A stretch of DNA of 64,000 nucleotides from NCBI GenBank assembly GCA_026724425.1, contig JAIUCV010000005.1:34879784-34943783 (forward strand), read 5' to 3'. Below, one piece after another: positions 44,852 to 56,515 of this stretch (positions within the stretch are counted from its first letter, which is position 1; each line of letters opens with the position of its first letter). Below the pieces are notes generated by a model. That model searched no databases, had not been told where the DNA came from, and saw only the letters and a program-made list of their open reading frames with translations. The DNA comes from Erythrophleum ivorense (lineage: Eukaryota; Streptophyta; Magnoliopsida; Fabales; Fabaceae). The position numbers were made by a program, and so were the translations under genes.

Positions 44852-47739
44852 TGTGATAACCCTATCTTCTGATCATTGTAATTATGGTTAAATATATAAT
44901 TAATAATTAATTATTAAGGTTTGGAGTCGTTACAATTTATCACATTATGAAAATATAGGAAAATTTTGAATCTTGATGTTAGGGTCATCACTATACCACC
45001 ACAAACAAAACAAAAATATATAAAAGACATCATACTATCATGAGGGGTTTATGATTCATCCATCCATTAGTTTCAACACTAAATAACCTCCCACAAGTAT
45101 TCTGATATCATTTCTTAACATTACCATTGAAGAAAATAGGGGTTTCTAGGCTAAAGGTATGAATTTGGGGACTCGCGTCGCGGCCTATACCTTCCCCACT
45201 GCGACCAAGTTGCTCTCTGGAATTACTGGGCAAATTTCACAACCCTCACCGCGGTGATAGCCGTGGCTTGGACCCTCGCCACGGCCGACCTACGTGGCAC
45301 TGCGGTGGAAATGCCTCCTGGAGCTACTGTTTTCAACCCTATGATTTTCACCTCGGCGTAATACATTTGCGCTGTGGTGAGTTTTGCTACTGTGCAACCC
45401 TTTATTAATTTCCATGACTCGCGCCGCAGCAGGACATACTGTGCCGCAACAAGTTTCGATTTTGTTACCCTTCTGGGCGATTTTTTTCCGCTTTGCACCT
45501 CGGCTAGATTTCTTAAGTCGTGGCGCTCCTCGCCACTGTCACTCCCCAGACTAATTTTCTTCTCTTGCGCCACGGCAAGATGCGTTATGCCATGGTGCCC
45601 CTCGACTCTGTCACTCATTTGGCCACGGCGAAGCGTTCTTAGCCGTGGCGTGACCCCCTCTTGTGACTACATCACCCAAATTTCTAATGGTAGTTTCCTA
45701 TCCTATTTACTCATCTAACTCTCCATTTCCAATTCAAAACGTAGGTACTATATCCTAATTACCCAACTATCTCATACCAACAAATCCATAGATTAATGAC
45801 AGCAAGAACACATGCATTAGCAACAATTAACATCCCATGTACATTCTACAGAGATTTCAGTCATCAATAGTTTATGTCCACATCCAATGCATCACATGAC
45901 TACAATTCCTATATAGTAAACCATATCACAATTTCAACAAAACTATATATATGATGCTACAAGTTCATACATCAATATCTAACCGTCATGAGACCTAAAT
46001 CCTTAATGGTTACTTTTCAACCAAGTAAAATATGAACACCTATACTTGGCAACATGATGATGTTATACCATAAGGAATACAAAATTTAACATCTACACTA
46101 GATAAGTCAACCTAAGTGTAGCCTTTTCCCCATATGCCGGAGCTCATGAATTTTCATCCACTTGCTCCCCTTATCCTTACTCGAAGAACCTTCACCTGAA
46201 ATGTTAATCCCATGAAACAGGGTGAGATATAAATCTCAATAACCAAGGCAATTCCATCATATATTCTAGTTTAATTAGCATACATGCATAATTTCATATA
46301 AGCATCAGCAAAATACCAGACATATCAGTAAATGAAACAAGTAGGCTATCATGATTACCATCCCATACTAGCAATCATATTTTCATATGTTAAAGGCCAT
46401 TAACACCGAAAAGGCCCATCCACGGCACCTACTCCTCATTGAGCACAACCAGGGCTAAGTGTATCTGGGGTTTGATCATAACCCGGTGCTCGATCGAAGC
46501 ACATGCACAAATGGCAGCCGCACCACAGCTCCACCATGGACTCGCAAGGTCCAATCACAATTCAATAGATAGCCAACCAATTCTTTCAACATTTCAAATC
46601 ATTCATGTACAGCAACATATGAAATTAAATCAGATATATACATGGAATTAATATAAACCTAGTTACCTCACTTGTAGACAATTGCAATAGTCACCAATGG
46701 TGTAGAAATCTCCCTATAACCATAGCATCATAGAATTACTACTCTAATTCATCATTAGTAGTTGCAATCAGTACCCAAAAAATTTAACATGCTAATGACT
46801 ACTTAAGAATCACTTACCCAGCCACTACAAATCCCAAATTCAGATTGAAGTGTCCTCTACCAGAAAAGGTCAATATTCCATCCAAAATCCTAATCAAATT
46901 CGTACAAAATTAATACCCATATTATAATCAAGTCATTAGGATCTCAAATCAGCAGAATTACCTCAAAAAAAAGAGTTCATACCTATCTAATGACAACCCT
47001 AGTTTCAACCTACGAATTTCATCAAGAAGATTCCCAAACACCCACATTTCAGATTTTGGGTATGGTGAAAATACTCCAAATGAAAAACTAATCAAACCAA
47101 AATGAGGAGAAAGATGAGAGGATTAAGTTATATAACTATTACCTTAGCTGATTTTGAGCTTAGAGGTGAGAAATGATGAATTTATGCCAAGAACTCTAGA
47201 GCCTTATTTGGACCTCCCAATTTTGAGATGGGTGTTTGTGTTTCAGCAAATGGAAAGGTGGCTGAAGCATTAGGGTTTAAGTTGGATTTTAGTTAGGTCA
47301 AATATGGGTCATGGGTTGCTCCAAGGTCCAACTCTATTTGGGCTTCAAATTTTAGTTTTGGTTAGGCCAATTTTGAAGTGTTGGGTTGCTAAAATCCAAT
47401 TAGGCCAGACCAAGTTTTAAGAGCCCAAAGGTTTTGGGTCTGTACAAAGGATATTAAGCCAATTATAAGAGCCTATACAAGGTGAGTCTTGGGCCTCTAT
47501 CAAATTGGATCAAGTTGGGTCTGTACCTAGCTTATTGGGCCTCCATTAGCATCTTATCATGACCTCCTACATTAATTTGGGCCTAGATGAATTTCTCTCC
47601 CAATTAAATCTCAAACCTATATTAATAATTCATCTCTCTAAAATCTCTATTTACTTAACTTATCTGATTATTCCATATTAATTATTCCTAATTAACATAA
47701 TCCCTGATTAACACCTTAATTAATTTTTGGGGTGTTATA
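44852..47739 (-). mobile_element. Family B solo LTR inside pol (B3)
   Basis: It starts TGTGATAACCC at 44852 and ends GGTGTTATA at 47739, with GCCTA duplicated at 44847-44851 and 47740-47744. The terminal CA has become TA by a transition. At 2888 bp, with the same orientation as B1 and B2, it carries a palindrome array (45172-45525), hairpin (46222-46237) and GC-richer block (about 46400-46545). Its insertion postdates the family A element. There is no internal sequence, so it is a recombined solo LTR. Confidence 0.93.
45172..45525. repeat. Phased palindrome array in B3
   Basis: Core centres are near 45181, 45199, 45252, 45264, 45282, 45303, 45354, 45375, 45427, 45447, 45501 and 45521. From 45282 on the steps are 21, 51, 21, 52, 20, 54, 20, matching B1 and B2; the first part shows 18, 53, 12, 18. 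Examples are CTCACCGCGGTGA, TAGCCGTGGCTTG and CTCGCCACGGCCGA. Similar sites continue to about 45650. Confidence 0.8.
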
Positions 47740-47806
47740 GCCTATCCCTGTACCTCACTATGTCATCCTCAGACAGATTGAACTCTTGGACACTACCCTG
47801 GGTTAT

Positions 47807-48480
47807 CTAGGCTCTAATCTTCTTTACATGGTTGTCTGCTTGCTGGGCTTCTCTTATCTGATCCCTCAGGTCATTTTCTATTCGAGTCTCACTCATTAAT
47901 AATTTTCCTAAACACACCTCATAGGAGAGACTCATGTCTCTGAATCTCTTAATCAATTCTTGCTTTCGGATCATCATACAGGCCACATGTATGGATTTTC
48001 TACTCAGGGCATCAGCTACCACATTAGCCTTACCGGGATGGTATTTCAATGTGAACTCATAATCTTTCAGAAATTCTAACCATCTTCATTGCCTCATATT
48101 TAGCTCCTTCTGTTCAAATAAATATTTAAGACTCTTGTGGTTGTTGTAAATTTCTATTGCTGCCCCATATAAGTAATGTCTCCATATTTTCAGAGCAAAT
48201 ACCACTGCGCTAACTCTAAGTCATGTGTGGGGTAGTTTTCCTCATAAGATTTCAACTATCTAGAAGTATAAGCTACCACTCAACCTTTCTGCATAAGCAC
48301 ACATCCTAACCCTTTCTTAGAGGCATCACTGTACACTACAAAAGTTTCTTTAAGGCCAGGGAGTACTGGAACTGGAGCCGTGGTCAACTTGTGCTTCAAC
48401 TCTTGGAAACTACTCTCACATTTCTCATTCCACACAAACAACACATTCTTTCTAGTAAGCCGGGTCAGTAGCATCGCTAT
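47807..48480 (-). pseudogene. RNase H domain remnant
   Basis: VVYSDASKKGLGCVLMQKG holds the first catalytic Asp (about 48330). NYPTHDLELA follows, then after a frame change KIWRHYLYG, LKYLFEQKELNM and the terminal KYHPGKANVVADALSRKS. Several stops are present. The frame change near 48205 restores the main gag-pol frame. Confidence 0.85.
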
Positions 48481-49327
48481 TTGAGAAAAGCCCTAAATGA
48501 ACCTCCTATAATACCCTGCTAAACCTAGAAAGCTCCTGATCTCTGTCACTGTTCTAGGTTTCTCCCACTGTAATACTTCCTCTACTTTATGGGGATCTAC
48601 AGCGACCCCTGCCTAGGAGATCACATGATCGAGAAACTGAACCTTAGTGAGCCAGAAGTCACATTTACTAAGTGTAGCATACAACTGTTTCTCTCTCAAG
48701 GTCTCTAGGGCTAATCTCAGGTGTTGCTCATGTTCCTCTCTACTTTTCGAGTAGATGAAGATGTCATCTATGAAGACTACTACGAACCTATCTAAATATG
48801 GCCTGAAAACTCTATTCATGTAATCCATAAAAACTGCAGGTGCATTCGTCAACTCAAAAAGGCATAACTAAGAATTCGTAGTGCCCATATCTGGTTCTAA
48901 AGGCTATTTTAGGAATATCTTCAGCCTTTATCCTGAGCTGATGATATTCTGACCTGAGGTCTATCTTGGAAAACACTGACGCTCCTACTAACTGATCTAG
49001 GAGGTCATCTATGAGAAGGAGATGGTACTTATTCTTAATGGTGATTTTGTTGAGTTCCTGGTAATCTATACATAACCTAAGGCTTCCGTCCTTCTTCTTT
49101 ACAAATAGGACTGGAGCTCCTCACAGTGAGACACTGGGTCTAATAAAACCCTTCTCTAAAAGCTCTTTTATCTGTTTCTTAAGCTCGGATAGCTTGGTGG
49201 GAGCCATTCTATATGGGGCCTTAGACACTAGACCTGCCCTAAGTACAATGGCTATAGGAAACTCAACCTCTATCTCTGGGGGCAGTCCACTAATCTCCTT
49301 GGGAAATACCTCTGGGAACTCTCTCAC
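48481..49327 (-). pseudogene. Reverse transcriptase domain remnant
   Basis: In order: FPEVFPKEISGLPPE, KKQIKELLEKGFIRPS, GAPVLFVKKKDGSLRLCIDY, the DLRSEYHQL region, FELTNAPAVFMDYMNRVF, and the catalytic VVFIDDIFIYS with the Asp pair encoded at 48763-48768. A TGA stands where Trp is expected before GAPV (about 49118), Gly of MPFGLTNAP has become Glu, and a frame shift near 48857 separates the halves. The catalytic motif is intact but the enzyme cannot be produced. Confidence 0.9.
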
Positions 49328-49390
49328 TATAGGAATCTCATCTATACCCTCTTTTACCTCAGCTTAGACTGAAAAGAAAACTAAATACCC

Positions 49391-49860
49391 TTAACAACCA
49401 CGCCCTAGAGATCTCTCAGCCTGGGAGACGGTCATAACAGATAATTCAGCCCTAGTACTAGGCATAGTCCCACACTCAGGTAAAGTAATACACCTGTGGC
49501 TACAATCTAGTTTGGCGTTATTTGTAGATATCCAGTTCATACCAATGATCACATCAATATTAATGAGGGGCATACAAAACAAATCAAGGGTGGTCAGGCA
49601 ATGATTAAATTGGATCACACAATTCAAGCAAGCATGGGAGGTAATCGCTCGGTTTCCAGTGGGGGTGGATACATGTAACTTATATGGCAATATATGCATA
49701 CTCAGACCCAACCTCCTAACATAGTCATATGATATGAAAGAGTGGCTAGCACCCGAATCAAATAAGGTAGTTACAGAAAAACCATTTATTTTAATAGTAC
49801 CTTGGATCAGACTCGGGGACTGGCTAGCCTTCTGCTGTGATAGGGTAAAGACTCTATCCT
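49391..49860 (-). pseudogene. Aspartic protease domain remnant
   Basis: The catalytic triad reads as LFDSGASHSF, with Asp-Ser-Gly encoded at 49751-49759. YDYVRRLGLSM, and further on IIGMNWIS, fit the retropepsin fold of plant Ty3/Gypsy elements. It is in the same frame as gag and the N-terminal part of RT. Confidence 0.85.
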
Positions 49861-49936
49861 AGGTCTGTGGTCTGGGAGGAGGAGCCATCTCCCTCAGCTG
49901 TGTGATCTATAGAGGGGCCTGTGGAGAAGCCTGGGT

Positions 49937-51073
49937 GCAATCTCTGGCTATATGCCCCAGCCTACCACATCTAAAACACACATTCTAACCCGCATAACAC
50001 GGTTTGGCACCGTGATTCCTGCCACACTGGAGACACATGATAGGTGGAGCACTGCCTTTATTGGACTGAGTTCTCCTTCTCTTGCCCCTCTGGTTCCACT
50101 GACTTTTTCTGCCTCTACGACTCGTCACTGCAGGCTGTGAACCCTCTCTAGATCTCTTGGGCTTAGGGAAGGGAAGAGGTGGTCTGGCGCTGGAGGTAGG
50201 CAGCATCATTTTGAGATTCGCTTTCGTAACTTTGCATACTTCTACAAGGATGTTGAAGTGCATGATTCTTTGTGGCACTACCCTATCTCTAATCTCAGGG
50301 AGCAAGCCTTTCTCTTACCTATCTACTCTCCACCTCTCATCGTCATGTCTCTGTAGGTATAAGGAATATCTGGAGAGCTTAACAAACTTCGCTACGTACT
50401 GGTCCATGGACATCCCCGGAATTTGTCTGAACAGGATAAATTCTGACTCCTTCTCATCCCTAATGGAATTGGGGAAATGCTTCTCGTGGAATGCCTCGAT
50501 GAATGCCTCCCAGGTGATCGGGGCGTTCCTCGCTCTTAGAATAGGCTCAGTGCCCTTCCACTAGTAAATTGCTTCTTTCTGTAACTGAAATGCAGCCATC
50601 TTGGCTTTTTGCTCAGACATGCACTCCATCACCTCAAAGATCTGCTCTAACTCCATAATCCAGGCCTCAGCTTTATCTGCGTTCATTTCACCATTAAAGG
50701 TGAGAGGCCTGAATTTCCTGAACTGTGTGATCACTTTTCTTGTTGAAGTTTGCTGCTGAGCAGGAGGCGTCTGAGCTAGTGGAATTGGGGCAACAGCCAG
50801 CATTTGTGGCTGTGCATCTGTAGGAGTCACCCCTGAGTGTTCGGGACGATCTAAGTGTGGAGGTGGCTGAGGAAGAGTAGGTGTAGGGCCCTGGCTATCT
50901 CTCTCAACAAGTCATTCCTGTAATTGTATGATAACAGCCCGTTGATGATCCAGGCGAGCCATAATAGACTGTAAGGCTCCAGCAACTGGATCACTAGGCC
51001 TGGCTTCATCAGCACGAGTTACTCTAAGAAGCCTACCTCTTCCTCTACCACTACCTTGGCGCGTGTCTACCAT
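49937..51073 (-). pseudogene. Gag region with zinc knuckle
   Basis: MVDTRQGSGRGRG starts the frame. The capsid-type segment reads FRKFRPLTFNGEMNADKAEA, then WIMELEQIFEVMECMSEQKA, and later GMSMDQYVAKFAKLSRYSLY. Two Cys-rich motifs follow: CLQCGRNHGAKPC and a classical CX2CX4HX4C knuckle, CFRCGRLGHIARDC, at 49937-49978. Stops near 50910, 50560, 50310 and 49982 break the frame. Confidence 0.88.
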
Positions 51074-51216
51074 CTTTCTGAAACATATAAACATGCTTTA
51101 GTACATAACAAGGACACGCGCCACTGCCATGCACTCAATCATCCATAAACAAGCTCATATACATCTTGGCAACTCACAAACATAAGCCACAACCCATAAT
51201 GAGAGCCTGAACCTTT

Positions 51217-51228
51217 GCTCTGATACCA
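51217..51228 (-). promoter_or_regulatory. Primer binding site, tRNA-iMet
   Basis: TGGTATCAGAGC on the minus strand, five bases after the 5' LTR end at 51234. It is complementary to the 3' end of plant initiator tRNA-Met, the usual primer of this clade. Confidence 0.9.
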
Positions 51229-51233
51229 ATAAA

Positions 51234-54087
51234 TGTAACACCATCATTTCTAACTCATACCCATCATCCTTTACATGCTCATGTGAGATATAGTAAGAAT
51301 AAAGTGAGAACTTCCATTGGATTCATACACTTCCTTGCATTGCGTCATGGTTAAAAATTCATTTTGGTGTCACATGGACCGTGTGAGCTCATGCTATGCA
51401 TCCTCATATTTAATTGCACCATTACAACTCATTTCAATCCCAAAAACATGGTTTCAACCCATGGAAACCAAAAAGATATATGGAACATGTATATTCATTT
51501 TCAGCCAAACTTTGCCTCATTTCTGGGCAAACTTTGAAAAATCATAACTAAATTTAAAAAATTGAGAACATGTAATCTTGGTCATTCTGGAAATCTTGGG
51601 ATGTCTACTTCATGCTAAAAATATGTACAAATCATAACATCCCACACACAGGGCGTTTAACATGCGAAATGGTCTGGAGGTCGGACTGGGTTCTGATACT
51701 GTCATAATTTATTAATATGGACTTCAAAAATGTCCAATTAATTCCAAAAAAAATCCAATATGTACAAATGATACAAATATGGAAATATGTGGATGTTAAA
51801 TAGAGAGAAAATATCTCCATATCAGTTCATGAAGCCAAGCTCTAAGAAATTGATGGAACAGTACTTCTGGTCAGGCAAGATGACTGATACTGGATAGAAA
51901 CTTCAAAAATTCATATCTTCCTCTCTAGACCTCCAAATAAGGTGCTTCTAGTTGCAACAAGTCTTTATGAATGTCTAGTTTCTTTCTATTAAATTTTGTA
52001 GCCATTGGACCACGTTTGCCTCTTGGATGACACAATTACACAACTAATCAAAATGAACAGTGCTGGTGCAAATCCGAAATTCTGATACCAACTTTGAAAA
52101 ATCATAGAAAATTCCACAGACCTCCAAATGACTTGATATTTAGCTTCTCAAAAATATTTAGGCAAGATCTAGTCATATGCCAAATTTCAAGGCAAGAAGA
52201 GGTCATTTGGTCAGACTTTGACATAAAGGGGGTAAAGTGTCAATTTTCTTTGTTAAAAGAAGGCTCCAAGGATTCAAATTTGTTTCTCCTACTCCTAAGG
52301 CTCTATGAGCACGTGGGAAAGGGTCAACATAGGCTATTAAACATGGCTCAAATGTCTAACAACCCAAATTTGCAAAACTCACTCTCTCACACCAAAACAG
52401 ACACCATGTACATAATGCCAAGATCTTGTTATTCATACCAAAAACTTGCTATATCATTCAATATAGTTCTAATTCTCATACATATACATTATGTACATCC
52501 ATTTACAATTATTCATAAGTGCCTACAACATGTACATCATTAGATTACATCTCTTAACAACAAAATGGTGACAGGATGGCTATTTCACAAATCCCTTGCC
52601 AATTTTCCTAGCTTTAAGCTTGGTGGCTCCCATGTCTTTGTTCACTTGGTCCACCTAGCATGTTAGGATAGTGGAGAGAAGGAGATGAGATTTAAAGAAT
52701 CCCAATAGCTCATCTCTCATTCAATCATACATAATATGTGCCAAGCAAGCTATTCAAATGCATGTATAAAAAAGAGGAAGTCATGGACACTTTAAAAATA
52801 ACCTTGGCATGTGAATCAATCATACAAGACATTCAAGGGTTCACCAAGTGTTTGGATTGGCCTCATACTTCTCCTCATGGATTTTGGACTTGCCTCACCT
52901 ACTTTTGAGCACTTTGGACTCAACCATACTCTTGGGAGTCCACATTGCCTTTAAGAGACCCTTTGCTTTGTCTCAACCAAGCACGAGGGTTCTTGGCTCA
53001 TCCTCACCCAAGGGAAGAGTTCTTGGCCTTTCCACACTCAAGCAAACGCATACAAATATCATAGATTCATTTAACACATGACATAGCATTAAGGTTCATG
53101 ACATGTAAAGGCATACTAGCATACTTTTCATAGCTTGAAAATACACATACACACATTCTAGAATAAGCTAAACACATATTCATGCATGAGAGAAAGGGGA
53201 AGAGAGCTACCTTATAGGCTAACACAAGCCTTCCCTTTCAATTTGTCTTCTCCCTTCTTGGTTCCACAATCACAACTAGATGAAAGTGTTTCTCTTAAGC
53301 CTAGACACACAAAGAGCATGGAATTACTCTCTCATAACTCAACACTTATTCACAAAGTTAGGGGTTTCTTTATAGCAAACCCTACCAAGCATATAAGAAA
53401 CTAGAGGTTCTTTCTCTCTCTAGAAGTTCACTAACTATCATTCCTCTCTCAAGCTCTCAAGAAAGGAAAGCAAAGAAGAAGAGGTGAAGATACATGAGTT
53501 TCTTACTCATTCTTGACTAGAGCAGAGCTTTCTTACTCAACAACCCATGGAAAGAAAACTTAGAATGAGAAGAATAAAATCAAGAAGAAGAAGCATGAAG
53601 AGCTTTAAAGGTTCTTACCTTTCTTCCTTAGCTTCCTTTCTTTCTCTCTTAGTTTCTCCTAGTTTCCCTCTCTCTCTCAAGCCTTTTTTCTGTGCTTGGA
53701 CGAAGCTTAGGTTGGTTAAAGGAGAAAGGATGAGTTTGGACGCTTTAAGAAGTCAAATTCTCTTTTTTCACGCTTTTTCAGACTAACCCTCACTATAGCG
53801 AAGCATAACCCTCGCTATGGTGAGCACGCATTAATCCCAAACCCCTGTTTTCGCTACGGCGCGTGCTACGACGAGCAGCTCCCTGGTTTTTGTATGGGAT
53901 ACCCACACTCGTTATAGCTAGAAGCATTTTCGCTATAGTTAGAAGGTACTCTCGCTATAGCTAGACCATTTCTCGCTATAGCGAACAGGTACATTCGCTA
54001 TAGCTAGGTCATTTCTTGCTATAACTAGTAGACTTAAAAAAATTTTAGCCCTTCAAAAATTTTTTAGCTTTTTTTGTTGTTGTTACA
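51234..54087 (-). mobile_element. 5' LTR of the family A element
   Basis: TGTAACACCATC at 51234 to GTTGTTACA at 54087, 2854 bp, aligned with the 3' LTR. In sense order: U3 with palindrome array (54030-53790), a weak TATA-like region near 53745, donor-like GGTAAGAACC (about 53618-53609), leader, GTTGAG/GTCTCCC module (about 53040-52845), hairpin (52702-52685), then the body shared with family C. Confidence 0.93.
53786..54035. repeat. Palindrome array in the 5' LTR
   Basis: CTCACTATAGCGAA, CTCGCTATGGTGAG, TTCGCTACGGCGCG, CTCGTTATAGCTAG, TTCGCTATAGTTAG, CTCGCTATAGCTAG, CTCGCTATAGCGAA, TTCGCTATAGCTAG and CTTGCTATAACTAG. The order matches the 3' LTR array, with fewer losses of CpG. Confidence 0.8.
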
Positions 54088-55131
54088 AATATCCTTATAT
54101 TTATTATTTATATAATATAACAAGTATTAATTACGTCTTTGAACCATGTAAAAGAAGTCAATTTCTTAAATTTAGAATAAATTAAATTTATAGTTTTGAA
54201 CACAAAATAAATAACATTAAAATAAAAATTTTTAAAAGTACATTTTCTAATAAAAATATATATATTATTCTTAAGGGTATTTGGTAATATTTTAACATTA
54301 AAGAGTTTGTGTGTATTTCCATAATAAAGGGGAGACTTGTGAAATTCAAGCATCTTTTAGGGAATAAGTGAGTAATTTACTCCTTTTTAATTATAAAAAT
54401 ATAAGAAACTTACAATTACTCACCTTAATCTTTGTCTTCAATTGCAATATCTTCCATCCTTAAAAAAAATTAAAATCAATTCCCTAATTTATCAGCTTTA
54501 ATAAAATAAATCCCCTATAATTTAAATTTAAAATTTTTTACTATATAAAATTACTAAAATACCCTTCCTATTATTTTATTTTCATTTTGCTTTTCTCTTT
54601 ATCTTCCCCAACAAATCAATCAATGTACTTGTTTTTTAGATTATTTGATCAGCTTAGTTTGCTTAACCACGTCCATTTTAGCAAACCTCTCACATTAAAA
54701 AATTGAGCTACCAACTTCAACTTCCTTGGCCATCAATTGCACTTTAGGAAAAGGACCAAAAAAATCATATAATTAAATTTTCTATTGTCTAATATTTATT
54801 TCCACCTTCCATTTACTTCTTAATCCTAAAATGGAGGCCATTAATTTCTTATCTTCCCACTTTATTGAGCCTATACTCTTGTGTTTCTTGGTATGTATAT
54901 TAGTTATTATAATCAAACTTTAGTTCAATACATATCAAATTAAAGTTTGTATATGCATAAATTTGTTTCAATAGATATCATGTGTAAGGATTTTTTATTA
55001 TAAAGTTTTTGTAAATTTTAAAGAGAGAATAACATAAACAGTAGGAATTTGTAAAAGGCAACCTTTCTCTTTTTTCTCCCACTCCCTTTCCCTCTTTTCT
55101 ATCTTCTTTCCCCAAAGTCTACTAGAACTTT

Positions 55132-55181
<50 letters not shown>

Positions 55182-56515
55182 TTTAGAAGATTCAAACTCA
55201 AGTGTCACTTGCAAAATAGATAGAACATAATCACACTCAAGGAATATATCCTCGTAAGTTAAGAATTAAAGAAACTTGTTTTACATGATAGGAGACTTGT
55301 GGTAATTTAATTTAGGAAAGATGATGAAAAGAGTAAAAAGATATTTTCGTGATTTATATATTTAAAATTTTTAAATTTAGATGATAGGGGCTTATTACAG
55401 TTAAGACTAATAGATTGGGGGTCAATTGCAATTTTTTTCTTTTTAAATTAGAGGAATATCACAATTGGAAGCAAATACACAAACTTTCCTTAAAGCTAAA
55501 AGAATATCAAAATACTTTCTAGGATAATATTGATATTTTTTTCATTAAAAATATAATTTATTAGAAAATTTATTTTTTAAAATTTTATTTTAGTGTTATT
55601 TGTTTTAAATTGAAAATCATAAATTTAGTTTTTTTATAATTTTAAAAACATGATTATTTTATATAGGTTAAATGCATGTTTAGTACTTCTCATATTATAT
55701 AAATAATAAATATAATGGTATTTTAGGGAAACTAAATGCAATTATAACTTATGTTTTGTTATAGAAGAGGGGACAGGTGTTGGCATTGAGGATATGGCAA
55801 AATAGAGATGGGAACCTTAATCTAATAGAAAAGATAATGTATTCCTTAAAGCATGTATAAGGTATAAGTTCTTTCCTCTATAAGTTAAGAGGACAACAAA
55901 ATAGTTTGTAGTTGTTAATATACAATGGTATTCTTAGCAAGGTAACAAATTTTAGGGGATGATAAATGCTACCAAAGTCTTGTTTAAATCAAGCCTCATT
56001 TTTCTTTCATATTTAAGGATTCGTGCCAATTGTTGTTAACCTCTTTAGGGTTATGCATGGTTGCCCTAGTAACGTGGTCCTTAAGAATGGCGACTATAAT
56101 GTTTTTGGCTTATGAAGATATTGGATTTGTACAACACCCATAACACTTACCCCTTAAGTCCACTAGCTAGGTTACGAGCTAAGTGATCTTAAGAGAAATG
56201 CATATTGTAATTTTGCAATTTTACAAACAAAAGCTTAGATTTTAGACAATTGGGGTGTCTTTAAATAACTATAGTGTCTCTTCTCTCCTTTCTTGGGAAA
56301 GGAAATTGTATTCCTTTTCTCATTTTTTTTCCATTACCCTTAAAGATGGTTTCCTCTTTTTATTTAATTTGTTGTTATGCTTCTGTGGCTCACTTTAAGG
56401 TTTAGGATGAATGAGGAGGATCTAAAGTTTTTACCAATTGAGTTTAACATCCCTCCTAGATTTAGTTTATTACTACAAGAAGGCTTTTACGCTCATTCAT
56501 ATACTAGGTTGGACA
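54088..56515. other. AT-rich spacer, no gene recognised
   Basis: It is non-coding by inspection, with many short T and A tracts. Apart from the (TA)n tract I see no LTR pair, inverted terminal repeats with duplication, or RNA gene. Confidence 0.5.
55139..55180. repeat. (TA)21 microsatellite
   Basis: An uninterrupted run of TA dinucleotides, 42 bases. Confidence 0.97.

Larger units (their letters stand above)
43549..51073 (-). pseudogene. Gag-pol polyprotein of the family A element, inactivated
   Basis: The start ATG is at 51073, 144 bp inside the primer site (MVDTRQGSGRGRG). The stop is TGA at 43549-43551. Gag, zinc knuckle, protease, N-terminal RT, late RNase H, and (allowing for the 2893-bp insertion) integrase and chromodomain all lie in one frame, so the parent had a single continuous gag-pol ORF. 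Two indels, near 48857 (a T run) and near 48205, put the stretch between them one base out of frame and cancel each other. At least eight in-frame stops are visible, several readable as CGA to TGA, CAG to TAG or TGG to TAG/TGA. A family B solo LTR at 44852-47739 separates RNase H from integrase. Confidence 0.9.
40691..54087 (-). mobile_element. Full-length Tekay/Del-like Ty3/Gypsy chromovirus (family A)
   Basis: A complete element flanked by AATAT at 40686-40690 and 54088-54092. In sense order: 5' LTR (54087-51234), tRNA-iMet primer site (51228-51217), gag-pol pseudogene (51073-43549) ending in a chromodomain, polypurine tract (43511-43499), 3' LTR (43498-40691). Without the nested family B LTR it is about 10.5 kb. 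Domain order PR-RT-RH-IN-chromodomain, the single gag-pol frame, iMet priming and LTRs near 2.8 kb fit the Tekay/Del clade. In the first 108 aligned LTR bases I count five differences, so the insertion is not recent. It cannot be autonomous now, given stops, indels and the pol interruption. Confidence 0.93.

Noticed and set aside
45223..45618. 131-codon minus-strand and 114-codon plus-strand open frames over the B3 array
   Set aside because: They arise from the CG-rich palindromes that suppress stop codons on both strands; no domain or conserved start was found.
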